A stretch of 64,000 bases of DNA, from the NCBI RefSeq assembly GCF_025947305.1, contig NZ_CP110009.1, positions 4,195,501-4,259,500 of the forward strand, read 5' to 3'. Made by a program: the position numbers and the translations under genes. The stretch is from Flavobacterium sp. N3904 (lineage in GTDB: Bacteria > Bacteroidota > Bacteroidia > Flavobacteriales > Flavobacteriaceae). Shown here piece after piece: positions 31,780 to 41,570 of this stretch. Each line of letters opens with the position of its first letter. Within the stretch, counting starts at the first letter, position 1. The notes beneath the pieces were generated by a model. The model was not told the DNA's origin. It saw only the letters and a program-made list of their open reading frames with translations, and ran no database searches.

Positions 31780-32439
31780 TTGAAAACAGCTTTAATTATA
31801 GGCAGCACAGGCCTTATTGGTTCGCAATTACTGCAGCTTCTTTTGGAGAGTGACCAATATTCTCGGGTTATCACTTTCGTGAAAAGAGACTCCGGTATTC
31901 AACATCCTAAATTAAAGCAACACATTATTGATTTTGACAATCCAGAAAGTTATCGTGATTTGGTTGAAGGAGATGATTTCTTTTGCACCATCGGCACAAC
32001 CATAAACAAAGCCGGAAGCAAAGAAGTTTTCAGGAAAGTAGATTTTGAATATCCTGAACAATTTGCAAAAATAGCGACCCAAAATAAAATCAAACAATTC
32101 CTTATCATTTCTTCCCTCGGTGCCGACGCTGCATCCTCTAATTTTTATTTGAAAACAAAAGGCGAAATTGAAAATTTACTCAAAACCTTAGCATTAGAAC
32201 AAATAAGCATTTTGAGACCTTCCCTCCTTTTGGGCAATAGAACCGAATTTAGATTAGGAGAAAAAATAGGTGCTTTTTTTATGAAAGCATTCTCATTTAT
32301 GTTTGTTGGAAATTTAAGAAAATACAAACCTATAGAAAGTGCAACGGTTGCCAAGGCTCTTTTTGCAATAGCACAACAAAACAACAAAGGATTTACAATT
32401 TATGAATCGGACTCGATTCAAGAAATTGGAAAGCAATAA
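31780..32439 (+). CDS. NAD(P)H-binding Rossmann protein (TIP30/HTATIP2-like), TTG start
   Basis: A 219-residue short-chain-dehydrogenase-like protein. It opens with the dinucleotide motif LIIGSTGLIGSQLLQLLLES, followed by FFCTIGTTINKAGSKEVFRK and FLIISSLGADAASSNFYLKT, where Ser and the Tyr-x-x-x-Lys pattern (FYLKTKGEIE) correspond to the active-site region, and IRPSLLLG-like ILRPSLLLGNR. Homologues are annotated as NAD-dependent epimerases or oxidoreductases of unknown substrate. The start is a TTG 7 bp after the DUF1456 stop. A terminator follows. Confidence 0.8.
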   Translation: MKTALIIGSTGLIGSQLLQLLLESDQYSRVITFVKRDSGIQHPKLKQHIIDFDNPESYRDLVEGDDFFCTIGTTINKAGSKEVFRKVDFEYPEQFAKIATQNKIKQFLIISSLGADAASSNFYLKTKGEIENLLKTLALEQISILRPSLLLGNRTEFRLGEKIGAFFMKAFSFMFVGNLRKYKPIESATVAKALFAIAQQNNKGFTIYESDSIQEIGKQ

Positions 32440-32444
32440 ACATC

Positions 32445-32474
32445 AAAGCCTGAATTTTCATTCAGGCTTTTCTA
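32445..32474 (+). terminator. Terminator between convergent genes
   Basis: AAAGCCTGAA (32445-32454) and TTCAGGCTTT (32461-32470) form a perfect 10-bp stem with a 6-nt loop, T-rich on both sides. It serves the plus-strand operon and probably selO. Confidence 0.85.
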
Positions 32475-32491
32475 TATTTCTAAAACTATTA

Positions 32492-34057
32492 TTAAGAACT
32501 ACAGCTTAACATAGAACATCCTACTTTGTCTCTTGCCCAATCGGGTCTTTTGGCAAACCATTTTTGGCTTTCAGGTTGTTCATCATAAGGTTTTTTGAGC
32601 AATTCAAACAGTTCATTCAGCAAAGAATAATCACCTTTATCGGCAGCATCAATACAAAGTTGCGCCATATAATTACGCAATACATATTTGGGATTTACAC
32701 CATTCATAAATTGTTTTCTTTCGCCGTCCGTAATTGTCTCTTGATTGATTCGGTCAATATATTGTTGCAACCAATTATGCCAGTTATTCAAAACAGATTC
32801 ACTACCATCATTTTCATTATAGAAAGCTTCTTTAATTCTATCCAAAGCAATTTCTAAAGCATCTTCTTTTTGAACATCACTTAGATTTCTAAAGAAAATA
32901 GTCATATCCGTTTCTATCAACTGAAGCAGTTCGGTAAGATTTTCGATCAAAACTGGATCTTCGTCCTTATTTATTTTGAGACCAAGTTTATTTCGCATCA
33001 TATTCAAATACTTCTTTTGATAATCAGTACTAAAAGCATTTAAAATAGTCTCAAGCGGTTTGGCATCATTAATCAGGGGATACAAAGCATTGGCCAGTTG
33101 GTACAAATTCCACAAAGCAATATCGGGCTGATTGCCAAATCGGTATCTTTTATGCTGATTGTCGGTTGTATTGGGAGTCCAATCGGGATTGTAATCTTCC
33201 AGCCATCCGTAAGGACCATAATCAATAGTAATGCCGTGAATCGACATATTATCGGTATTCATAACACCGTGAACAAAACCTACTCGCTGCCAATTCACAA
33301 TCATATCAAGAGTAGTCTGAGTTACCGTTTGAAAAAAGTCTAGATATTTTTCAACACCTTCACTTTTAATATCCGGAAAATGATGTTTGATGGTATAATT
33401 CGTTAATAATTGCAGTGTATCATGATCTTTTCTGGAAGCAAACAATTCAAAATTTCCAAAACGGATGAACGAAGGTGCCACTCTACTTACAATAGCTCCT
33501 TTTTCATAAGCGGGATTTCCATTATACATTACATCTCTTAATACTTTATCTCCAGAAAGTATTAGCGAAAGCGAACGTGTTGTCGGAACTCCCAAATAAT
33601 GCATGGCTTCGGCACACAAATGTTCCCGTATGGATGAACGCAAAACCGCAAAACCATCGGCTGTTCGGGAATACGGCGTAGGTCCAGCGCCTTTTAATTG
33701 TAAAGTGTACGAAGCATTATTATGAAGCACTTCAGTCAAATTAATGGCACGTCCGTCACCTAATTGCCCGGCCCAATTCCCAAATTGATGCCCTGCATAA
33801 GGCATAGCATACGGTTTGGTTCCGGGATAAATGACATTACCAGAAAAAGTGTTCAAAAAATCTTCTGAATGAATATCATCTTCTGATAACCCTAAAAAAC
33901 AAGCCACCTCAACCGAAGCGTGAATTAAAGACGGATTTGAAGGCTTTTTTGGTTCTACATAAGAGAAACAAGCTTCTTGTACCTGTCTCGGAATATTAAT
34001 TTCACTTGGATCAGCAGGCAATTCGGCAGTAAAATTATTTTGGATATGAAGTTTCAT
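32492..34057 (-). CDS. selO: Protein adenylyltransferase SelO (YdiU/UPF0061)
   Basis: A 521-residue pseudokinase-fold enzyme that transfers AMP from ATP to protein side chains. Marks: PYAMPYAGHQFGNWAGQLGD, GRAINLTEVL, LQLKGAGPTPYSRTADGFAV, LRSSIREHLCAEAM, VGFVHGVMNTDNMSIHG with the metal-binding Asn, and the following DYGPYGWLEDYNP (Asp). The C-terminus VGCSMLSCSS retains Cys residues in the place of the redox Cys/Sec pair of the family; it uses Cys, not Sec. Full length. It stands alone; the upstream -7-like box is TACCTTTA. Confidence 0.95.
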   Translation of the reverse strand: MKLHIQNNFTAELPADPSEINIPRQVQEACFSYVEPKKPSNPSLIHASVEVACFLGLSEDDIHSEDFLNTFSGNVIYPGTKPYAMPYAGHQFGNWAGQLGDGRAINLTEVLHNNASYTLQLKGAGPTPYSRTADGFAVLRSSIREHLCAEAMHYLGVPTTRSLSLILSGDKVLRDVMYNGNPAYEKGAIVSRVAPSFIRFGNFELFASRKDHDTLQLLTNYTIKHHFPDIKSEGVEKYLDFFQTVTQTTLDMIVNWQRVGFVHGVMNTDNMSIHGITIDYGPYGWLEDYNPDWTPNTTDNQHKRYRFGNQPDIALWNLYQLANALYPLINDAKPLETILNAFSTDYQKKYLNMMRNKLGLKINKDEDPVLIENLTELLQLIETDMTIFFRNLSDVQKEDALEIALDRIKEAFYNENDGSESVLNNWHNWLQQYIDRINQETITDGERKQFMNGVNPKYVLRNYMAQLCIDAADKGDYSLLNELFELLKKPYDEQPESQKWFAKRPDWARDKVGCSMLSCSS

Positions 34058-34221
34058 TTTTTTACTAAATTAATATCACGTAAAGGTATTTCATATTGCA
34101 GACATAATTAGACCCTCACGATAACTTTATCTTATATCCAAAATCATTATACTTATAAAATACATTCCGAAGATAATTTTGAAGATTTCAAATTATTAAT
34201 TTAGTTTTACTAGAAAAACAT

Positions 34222-35364
34222 ATGAAATCATTCGACGTAGCGATCATTGGCAGTGGTCCCGCAGGTGCTTCAGCGGCATTTGAATTATCCAAATCAGGAA
34301 TTTCAGCTGTAATTATTGAAAAAGAAACCCTGCCAAGGTATAAAACTTGTGGAGGCGGTATAGTTTTTAGAGGTCTAAAAATGATGCCCTTTGATATTTC
34401 ATCTGTAGTTGAAAAAAAGTTCTATTCAATAGATACTTATTTTTCAAAAAAATATCCCTGTATTACCACCAGAAGAGAAAAACCTATCGTTAGCATGGTG
34501 ATGCGTGATGTTTTTGATAATTTAATCGTTGAAAAAGCCAAAGATAATGGTGTTACTTTACTGCAAAATCATAAAGTTTTGGATATTACATTTGGAGAAA
34601 TTCAAACGATTCACACAACTGAAGGAGATGTTACCGCTAAATTTATTATAGCTGCAGATGGTGCTTTAAGCCCGATAGCAAAAATAGCTGGTTGGAAAGA
34701 AACGAGAACACTAATTCCAGCATTGGAATATGAAGTTGAAGTTCCAGCGGCAGATTTTGAGCGATTGTCTCAAAATGCCCGTTTTGACATTGATGCCATT
34801 CCTTACGGATATGGATGGTGTTTCCCTAAAAATAATCATCTTTCGATTGGGGTTGCAGTTGTTATAAAAACCAATAAAAAGATCAATCTTAAACAATATT
34901 ATACAGACTATTTAGATACACTAGGAATTACTGAAATTCTCAATGACCAAGCTCACGGTTTCGTAATTCCAGTATCTCCAAGAACGGATTTTTTTGTTCA
35001 AAAAAATGTTTTTCTAACAGGAGACGCTGCGGGTTTGGCAGATCCATTAGTAGCCGAAGGAATTTCTAATTCCATTTTGAGTGGTGTGCAAGCTGCTGAA
35101 GCAATTATCGAAAGTAATTTAAATCCCGAAAAAGCAGCCGCTTTATATATTGAAAAATTAGAAGCGACAATTTTGCTTGAAATCGAAAAAGCAAGAGTGT
35201 TGGCAAACCATTTCTATCATAAAAAAAGCTTTAGAAATATTATTTTAAAAAAGTACGGTCAATATGCGGCCGAAGCATTGACAGACTTGTTTATGGGAGA
35301 AAGAACGTATCCTAAAGATTACCTTAAAAGTATCAGCAGAAAAATTAAAGAGGCTGTTTTTTAA
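34222..35364 (+). CDS. Geranylgeranyl reductase family FAD-dependent oxidoreductase
   Basis: A 380-residue flavoprotein. It shows the N-terminal FAD motif VAIIGSGPAGASAAFELSKS, the family mark LPRYKTCGGGI, the middle ADGALSPIAKIAGW and the second FAD motif FLTGDAAGLADPLVAEGIS. Members reduce double bonds of isoprenoid chains or hydroxylate aromatic substrates; in flavobacteria the substrate is not established. A function in quinone or carotenoid-related lipid metabolism is a guess. It has its own weak promoter (TAGTTTTA) and a terminator. Confidence 0.85.
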   Translation: MKSFDVAIIGSGPAGASAAFELSKSGISAVIIEKETLPRYKTCGGGIVFRGLKMMPFDISSVVEKKFYSIDTYFSKKYPCITTRREKPIVSMVMRDVFDNLIVEKAKDNGVTLLQNHKVLDITFGEIQTIHTTEGDVTAKFIIAADGALSPIAKIAGWKETRTLIPALEYEVEVPAADFERLSQNARFDIDAIPYGYGWCFPKNNHLSIGVAVVIKTNKKINLKQYYTDYLDTLGITEILNDQAHGFVIPVSPRTDFFVQKNVFLTGDAAGLADPLVAEGISNSILSGVQAAEAIIESNLNPEKAAALYIEKLEATILLEIEKARVLANHFYHKKSFRNIILKKYGQYAAEALTDLFMGERTYPKDYLKSISRKIKEAVF

Positions 35365-35397
35365 AATACTCTTGACATAACTTTTGAATTAAAAATA

Positions 35398-35427
35398 AAA
35401 AATCCTGAACTTTAACTCAGGATTTTT
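35398..35427 (+). terminator. Terminator between the FAD reductase gene and sucC
   Basis: AAAAATCCTGA (35398-35408) pairs perfectly with TCAGGATTTTT (35417-35427). It is symmetrical and serves both convergent genes. Confidence 0.88.
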
Positions 35428-35451
35428 AATATATGAATTTTTCGTGTCAAA

Positions 35452-36645
35452 TTAAGAAAGCGCCGCTTTAACTTGATCAGCTGCTTCTTGGAATTCAACA
35501 GCAGATAAAATTGGCATTCCAGAATTATCAATTAATTCTTTTGCGATAGCAGCATTAGTACCTTGCAAACGAACAATAATTGGCACTTTTATAGCATCTC
35601 CCATATTTTTGTATGCATCAACAACTCCTTGTGCCACACGGTCACAACGAACGATTCCACCAAAAATATTGATTAAGATTGCTTTTACGTTTGGATCTTT
35701 CAAGATAATACGAAAAGCAGTTTCCACACGTTTTGCATCAGCAGTTCCACCTACGTCAAGGAAGTTTGCAGGTTCAAAACCAGCATACTTAATTAAATCC
35801 ATAGTTGCCATTGCAAGACCTGCACCATTCACCATACATCCTACTGTACCGTCAAGATCTACATAGTTCAATCCTACTTCTTTTGCTTCAACTTCGATTG
35901 GATTTTCCTCACGAACGTCACGCATATCAGCATATTTCTTTTGTCTGTATAAAGCATTATCATCGATATTTACTTTAGCATCTACAGCTAAAATTTTATC
36001 ATCCGAAGTTTTCAAAACTGGGTTGATTTCAAACATAGAAGCATCAGAACCAATATAAGCATTGTATAATGAATCGATGAATTTTACCATTTCTTTGAAA
36101 GCATTTCCTGAAAGGCCTAAGTTAAAAGCAATTCTTCTTGCTTGAAAACCTTGTAATCCAACTGATGGATCAATTTCTTCAGTAAAAATTAAGTGTGGCG
36201 TATGTTCTGCCACTTCTTCAATATCCATTCCACCTTCTGTAGAATACATAATCATGTTGCGTCCTGTTGCTCTATTCAAAAGAACAGAAACATAAAACTC
36301 AGAAGTTTCACTTTCACCAGGATAATAAACATCCTCAGCAATTAAAACTTTGTGTACTTTTTTACCTTCAGCAGAAGTTTGAGGTGTAATTAATTGCATT
36401 CCGATTATTTCTTCTGCAATTCCTTCTACTTTGTCTATTCCTTTGGCAAGCTTTACTCCACCGCCTTTTCCACGACCACCTGCGTGAATTTGAGCTTTTA
36501 CAACATACCAACTTGTACCAGTTTCGGCAGTTAATTGTTTTGCAGCAGCTACAGCTTCTACTGGACTATTGGCTACAATTCCGCGTTGAATGCGAACTCC
36601 ATAGCTAGCTAAAATTTCTTTTCCTTGATATTCGTGTATGTTCAT
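35452..36645 (-). CDS. sucC: Succinate-CoA ligase (ADP-forming) beta subunit
   Basis: A 397-residue beta subunit with the ATP-grasp fold at the N-terminus (MNIHEYQGKEILASYGV, VVKAQIHAGGRGKGGGVKLA) and the CoA-ligase domain at the C-terminus (GGTADAKRVETAF, LINIFGGIVRCDRVAQG). It couples succinyl-CoA cleavage to ATP formation in the TCA cycle, together with SucD. sucD is not adjacent here, which is usual for Bacteroidota. It has its own promoter and a shared terminator. Confidence 0.97.
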   Translation of the reverse strand: MNIHEYQGKEILASYGVRIQRGIVANSPVEAVAAAKQLTAETGTSWYVVKAQIHAGGRGKGGGVKLAKGIDKVEGIAEEIIGMQLITPQTSAEGKKVHKVLIAEDVYYPGESETSEFYVSVLLNRATGRNMIMYSTEGGMDIEEVAEHTPHLIFTEEIDPSVGLQGFQARRIAFNLGLSGNAFKEMVKFIDSLYNAYIGSDASMFEINPVLKTSDDKILAVDAKVNIDDNALYRQKKYADMRDVREENPIEVEAKEVGLNYVDLDGTVGCMVNGAGLAMATMDLIKYAGFEPANFLDVGGTADAKRVETAFRIILKDPNVKAILINIFGGIVRCDRVAQGVVDAYKNMGDAIKVPIIVRLQGTNAAIAKELIDNSGMPILSAVEFQEAADQVKAALS

Positions 36646-36694
36646 AATATAGAATTTGTCTGGATTCTGAATCTATTTCAGAATAAAAGTGGCA

Positions 36695-36702
36695 CAAAAA
36701 TA
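36695..36702 (-). promoter_or_regulatory. -7 promoter box of sucC
   Basis: On the minus strand TATTTTTG matches TAnnTTTG, about 50 bp before the sucC ATG at 36645. Confidence 0.55.
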
Positions 36703-37025
36703 GCAAAATTTAATTTAATTGAAATTTTTTTTATTTATAATAACATATAAAAGTAAAAAACAGCGAATCTTTTATCTCAATCGTTATAGTCTAATAAATT
36801 TAAAAATTCTCAGCATTTTTGTTAAAATAATTAACCACAAAAAGTATAATCATCTATTTATTACAAAAATTGATCAATTTAAAAAATATAAAAATTATTC
36901 TTTGACGATATGTCAATTCCGAAGTAAAAAATGAGCATTATTATCATTTATTCACATCTTTTTTAATTTTATAGCAAAAATATAACCTAAGCACTGGATT
37001 CATTTATTATATGTTATGAAATCTT

Positions 37026-37033
37026 TAATTTTG
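37026..37033 (+). promoter_or_regulatory. -7 promoter box of gltB
   Basis: TAATTTTG matches TAnnTTTG, 17 bp before the gltB ATG. Confidence 0.55.
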
Positions 37034-37050
37034 TAAAAAAAATATCAAGC

Positions 37051-40000
37051 ATGAGAGTTAAAGAACAAGGCCTTTATTTACCCGAATTTGAACACGACAA
37101 TTGTGGCGCAGGATTTATATGTAATTTGAACGGAATTAAGTCTAATGACATTATTCATAAGGCTCTAGACATCCTTATAAAGTTGGAACATCGTGGAGCA
37201 GTAAGCTCTGATGGTAGAACTGGAGATGGTGCTGGAATCTTATTTGATATCCCACATGCGTTCTTTAAGAAAGTTTGTGATTTTGAAATCCCAGAAGTTA
37301 GAGAATATGCAGTAGGAATGGTTTTTATGCCTAAAAGCCCTAATCAGGTTACCTTTTGCAAAACCACATTTGAAGCAGCCATAACAGAACAAAACCTTTC
37401 CGTGTTAGGATGGAGAGATGTTCCTGTTGATGTTTCCAATTTAGGGCAAATTGCCGCAGAAAAAGAACCAACCGTTAAACAAGTATTTGTTGGTAAAAAC
37501 GGATTAGATATTACAGAACAACAATTCAACGCCAAATTATTCTTGGCTAGAAAAATTGCTGAGCATAAAATACGTAATTCAAGAACTTCGGAAAGTCATA
37601 TGTTCTACTTTTCAAGTTGTTCTACTACTACTATTATATATAAAGGACTATTGATGCCGGAAGACATCAGCAGATATTATACCGATCTATTGGATGACGA
37701 TTTGGTAACCCGTTTGGCTTTGGTTCACCAACGTTTCTCTACAAACACCTTTCCTTCTTGGGATTTGGCACAACCATTCAGATACATGTGTCACAATGGA
37801 GAAATCAATACTTTAAGAGGAAACGTAAGCAGAATGCGTGCTCGTGAAGAATTGATGAAAAGTGATGTTTTCGGAGAAGATCTAAAAAAATTATTCCCAA
37901 TCATTTTAGAAGGAAAATCAGATTCAGCTTCGATGGATATGGTTGTTGAGTTATTATTAATGACTGGACGTTCTTTACCGGAAGTTATGATGATGGTTGT
38001 TCCTGAAGCTTGGGAAAAACACAAAACCATGTCGGATGAAAAGAAAGCATTCTACGAATATAACGCTTGCATCATGGAGCCTTGGGATGGTCCTGCCTCT
38101 ATTCCATTTACTGATGGAAATGTAATTGGAGCATTATTAGACAGAAATGGATTGCGTCCTTCTCGTTATACCTTGACCAAAAGCGGATTTGTAATCATGT
38201 CATCAGAAATTGGTGTTCTTGACATCAAACCAGAAGATGTAGTACAACACGGAAGATTGGAACCAGGAAAAATGTTCCTTGTTGATATGAATGAAGGTCG
38301 TATCATTGAAGACGAAGAAATCAAACATTCTGTGGTGACGAAACGTCCTTATAGAGAATGGTTGGACAAAAACTTGTTGCAGTTGGCAAAAATTCCATAT
38401 ACGAATAATCCAATTCCAACCGAAAAAATTGATTTTGAAACAAGACAACGTTTGTTTGGCTACACTATAGAGGATTTAAAAACAATCATTAATCCGATGG
38501 GTGCTCAAGGCAATGAAGCATTGAGTTCTATGGGTAATGACACTCCTCTTGCAGTATTATCAGACCAACCTCAATTATTATACAACTATTTCAAACAATT
38601 ATTTGCACAAGTAACCAATCCTCCATTGGATGGTATTCGTGAAGAAATAATTACAGACACCAGTTTAGCAATTGGAGGGGATTATAATATCTTTGACATT
38701 ACCGATATTCACTGTAAAAAAATTAAAATTCAAAATCCTGTTATTTCTAATGAGGATTTAGATAAAATAAGAAACATTGACCATTCCGATTTTAAATCGG
38801 TTACTATTTCCACTTTATATAAAATAGAAAAAGGAGTAAATGGTTTAGAGCGTGCTTTAGAAAAATGTGTACAAGCGACTTTCAAAGCAGTTACTGAAGG
38901 ATGTAATATTGTAATACTTTCAGACAGAGGTGTTAGCAAAGAATTGGCACCGATACCAATGCTATTGGCTACTTCTTATATTCACCACTCTTTGAACATT
39001 CTAAAAGTCCGTTCTAAATTTGGTATTATAATTGAGTCTGCAGAGCCACGCGAACCGCACCATTTTGCTTTATTATTTGGATACGGAGCAAGTGCCATCA
39101 ACCCTTACATGGTAAATGAAATCATTCACAACCAAGTAAACGAAGGATTTATTACTGGTGTAAAAGCAGATTATGCAATTACCAACTATAATAAAGCGAT
39201 TGCAAAAGGGATTCTAAAAATCATGAACAAAATTGGTATCTCTACTTTACATTCGTACAGAGCGGCACAAATTTTTGAAATTTTAGGTTTAAACAAAGTG
39301 TTCACTTCAAAATATTTCCCATATACCCCATCAAGAATTGAAGGTATTGGACTAATGGAAATTGAAAGAGAAGTTAAGAAAAGATACCAAAATGCATTTC
39401 CAAAATCAGAAATTGCAAACTTACTGCCTTTAGAAATTGGAGGAATTTACAGATGGAGAAGAAACGGTGAAAAACACATGTTTAACCCAACTACTATTTC
39501 AAAATTACAACAAGCTGTTCGATTGAATAGTCCAGAGAGTTATAAAGAATACTCCAAAATGGTCAATGATCAAAGTGAAAACTTGATGACTATTAGAGGT
39601 TTATTCGAATTTAACAATCTTGATCCAATTTCAATTGACGAAGTAGAACCATGGACCGAAATTGTAAAAAAATTCAAAACCGGTGCGATGTCTTACGGAT
39701 CAATCAGTCAAGAAGCACATGAGAATCTAGCGATTGCCATGAACAGAATTGGCGGAAAAAGTAATTCTGGCGAAGGAGGAGAAGACGCAAAACGTTTTCA
39801 AAAAGACTTGAATGGAGATTCTAGAAATAGTGCTATCAAACAAGTAGCGTCAGGTAGATTTGGGGTTTCGATAAACTATTTGACAAATGCCAAAGAGATT
39901 CAGATAAAAATGGCTCAAGGTGCAAAACCTGGAGAAGGTGGACAATTACCAGGTGAAAAAGTAGTGCCTTGGATTGCCGAAACAAGAAATTCAACGCCTT

Positions 40001-41568
40001 ATGTTGGTCTTATTTCTCCTCCGCCACACCACGATATTTACTCAATCGAAGATTTATCTCAATTGATATTCGATTTAAAAAATGCCAATCGTGATGCAAG
40101 AATCAACGTCAAGTTGGTTGCCGAAGTTGGTGTTGGAACAATTGCTGCCGGTGTTGCCAAAGCAAAAGCTGACGTTATCCTGATTTCAGGATATGATGGA
40201 GGAACTGGTGCTGCACCATTAACATCCTTACAACATACTGGCATTCCATGGGAATTGGGTCTTGCCGAAGCTCAACAAACTTTAATATTAAATGACCTAA
40301 GAAGTCGCGTGGTTTTAGAATGTGACGGTCAATTGAAAACAGGTCGTGATGTTGCTATTGCTGCATTACTGGGAGCTGAAGAATTTGGATTTGCAACTGC
40401 TCCTCTTGTAGCTTCTGGTTGTATCATGATGAGAGCTTGTCACTTGAATACTTGCCCTGTAGGTATTGCAACACAAGATCCTGAATTGAGAAAAAATTTC
40501 AAAGGAACACCAGAACACGTTATCAACTTCATGTACTTTATTGCCGAAGAGTTAAGAGAAATCATGGCTCAACTTGGTTTTAGAACATTGAAAGAAATGG
40601 TGGGGCAATCGCAAAAATTAAATGTCAACAAAGCGATTAAACATTATAAAGCAAATGGATTGGATTTATCTACCATTCTTTATAAACCAGAAAAAGCAAA
40701 AACAGTTCCAAATCACAATACTTCAAATCAAGACCACGCATTAGAACATGTACTTGATTTTGACATTATAAAAGCAGCTATTCCTTCTATTTATAGAAAA
40801 GAAAGAACCAGAGTTACTTTTGACATCAAAAACACAGACCGTTCTGTTGGTGCGATTTTGAGTAATGAGATTTCAAAAATATATGGTGCTCAAGGATTAC
40901 CAGAAGACACTATTCTTGTTGACTTTACAGGATCTGCCGGACAAAGCTTTGGAGCATTTGCCACTAACGGTTTATCATTCAAAATACACGGAAACTGTAA
41001 TGACTATTTAGGAAAAGGACTTTCTGGAGGAAAATTAATTATTAAAGTCCCTCCTACTGCTACTTTTAGTCCAGAAGACAACATTATCATTGGTAATGTG
41101 GCTCTTTATGGTGCGATTACTGGAGAAGCCTACATCAATGGTATGGCTGGAGAGCGTTTTGCTGTTAGAAATTCTGGAGCGACTGCTGTTGTTGAAGGAA
41201 TTGGAGACCATGGTTGTGAGTACATGACTGGAGGAACTGTAGTTGTCCTTGGAAAAACAGGTAGAAACTTCGCAGCAGGTATGAGCGGTGGTATTGCTTA
41301 TGTATATGACGCCAAAAAGAAATTTGAAGATGGATTGTGCAATATGGAAATGGTTGCCCTAGAAACATTGGAAGAAGAAGATTTAGCCAAATTAAGACGC
41401 TTAATCAGAAATCATTCGATGTACACCAATAGCCCTTTGGCAAAACGCCTTTTAGGAGATTGGGAAAACGAAAGCAAACATTTCATTAAAGTGATGCCAA
41501 CTGATTACAAAAAAGCATTACAAAGATTGGCAGAAGAAAAGCAAATTGAAGAATTAATAGCACAATAG
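37051..41568 (+). CDS. gltB: Glutamate synthase large subunit
   Basis: A 1505-residue alpha subunit of NADPH-type glutamate synthase, which transfers the amide nitrogen of glutamine to 2-oxoglutarate. It starts with a short propeptide before the nucleophile Cys18 (FEHDNCGAGFI), the class II glutaminase domain. The central and FMN-binding TIM-barrel domains follow (YGSISQEAHENLAIAMNRIG, ISGYDGGTGAAPLTSL), then the 3Fe-4S Cys cluster CIMMRACHLNTCPVG and the C-terminal beta-helix with GxxG repeats (GLSGGKLII, NGMAGERFAVRNSGA). gltD follows after 2 bp. Confidence 0.98.
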   Translation: MRVKEQGLYLPEFEHDNCGAGFICNLNGIKSNDIIHKALDILIKLEHRGAVSSDGRTGDGAGILFDIPHAFFKKVCDFEIPEVREYAVGMVFMPKSPNQVTFCKTTFEAAITEQNLSVLGWRDVPVDVSNLGQIAAEKEPTVKQVFVGKNGLDITEQQFNAKLFLARKIAEHKIRNSRTSESHMFYFSSCSTTTIIYKGLLMPEDISRYYTDLLDDDLVTRLALVHQRFSTNTFPSWDLAQPFRYMCHNGEINTLRGNVSRMRAREELMKSDVFGEDLKKLFPIILEGKSDSASMDMVVELLLMTGRSLPEVMMMVVPEAWEKHKTMSDEKKAFYEYNACIMEPWDGPASIPFTDGNVIGALLDRNGLRPSRYTLTKSGFVIMSSEIGVLDIKPEDVVQHGRLEPGKMFLVDMNEGRIIEDEEIKHSVVTKRPYREWLDKNLLQLAKIPYTNNPIPTEKIDFETRQRLFGYTIEDLKTIINPMGAQGNEALSSMGNDTPLAVLSDQPQLLYNYFKQLFAQVTNPPLDGIREEIITDTSLAIGGDYNIFDITDIHCKKIKIQNPVISNEDLDKIRNIDHSDFKSVTISTLYKIEKGVNGLERALEKCVQATFKAVTEGCNIVILSDRGVSKELAPIPMLLATSYIHHSLNILKVRSKFGIIIESAEPREPHHFALLFGYGASAINPYMVNEIIHNQVNEGFITGVKADYAITNYNKAIAKGILKIMNKIGISTLHSYRAAQIFEILGLNKVFTSKYFPYTPSRIEGIGLMEIEREVKKRYQNAFPKSEIANLLPLEIGGIYRWRRNGEKHMFNPTTISKLQQAVRLNSPESYKEYSKMVNDQSENLMTIRGLFEFNNLDPISIDEVEPWTEIVKKFKTGAMSYGSISQEAHENLAIAMNRIGGKSNSGEGGEDAKRFQKDLNGDSRNSAIKQVASGRFGVSINYLTNAKEIQIKMAQGAKPGEGGQLPGEKVVPWIAETRNSTPYVGLISPPPHHDIYSIEDLSQLIFDLKNANRDARINVKLVAEVGVGTIAAGVAKAKADVILISGYDGGTGAAPLTSLQHTGIPWELGLAEAQQTLILNDLRSRVVLECDGQLKTGRDVAIAALLGAEEFGFATAPLVASGCIMMRACHLNTCPVGIATQDPELRKNFKGTPEHVINFMYFIAEELREIMAQLGFRTLKEMVGQSQKLNVNKAIKHYKANGLDLSTILYKPEKAKTVPNHNTSNQDHALEHVLDFDIIKAAIPSIYRKERTRVTFDIKNTDRSVGAILSNEISKIYGAQGLPEDTILVDFTGSAGQSFGAFATNGLSFKIHGNCNDYLGKGLSGGKLIIKVPPTATFSPEDNIIIGNVALYGAITGEAYINGMAGERFAVRNSGATAVVEGIGDHGCEYMTGGTVVVLGKTGRNFAAGMSGGIAYVYDAKKKFEDGLCNMEMVALETLEEEDLAKLRRLIRNHSMYTNSPLAKRLLGDWENESKHFIKVMPTDYKKALQRLAEEKQIEELIAQ

Positions 41569-41570
41569 TC

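Larger units (their letters stand above)
36646..37050. other. Divergent promoter region of sucC and gltB
   Basis: About 400 bp of very AT-rich DNA without a supported gene; a 71-codon ORF in it (36719-36934) is composed of AT-driven codons and is not credible. It holds the -7 boxes for both flanking genes and could contain binding sites for nitrogen regulation, but no clear operator dyad was seen. Confidence 0.5.

Noticed and set aside
36719..36934. 71-codon plus-strand ORF between sucC and gltB
   Set aside because: Composed of AT-driven codons (Lys, Ile, Asn, Phe), no family feature, and located in the divergent promoter region.
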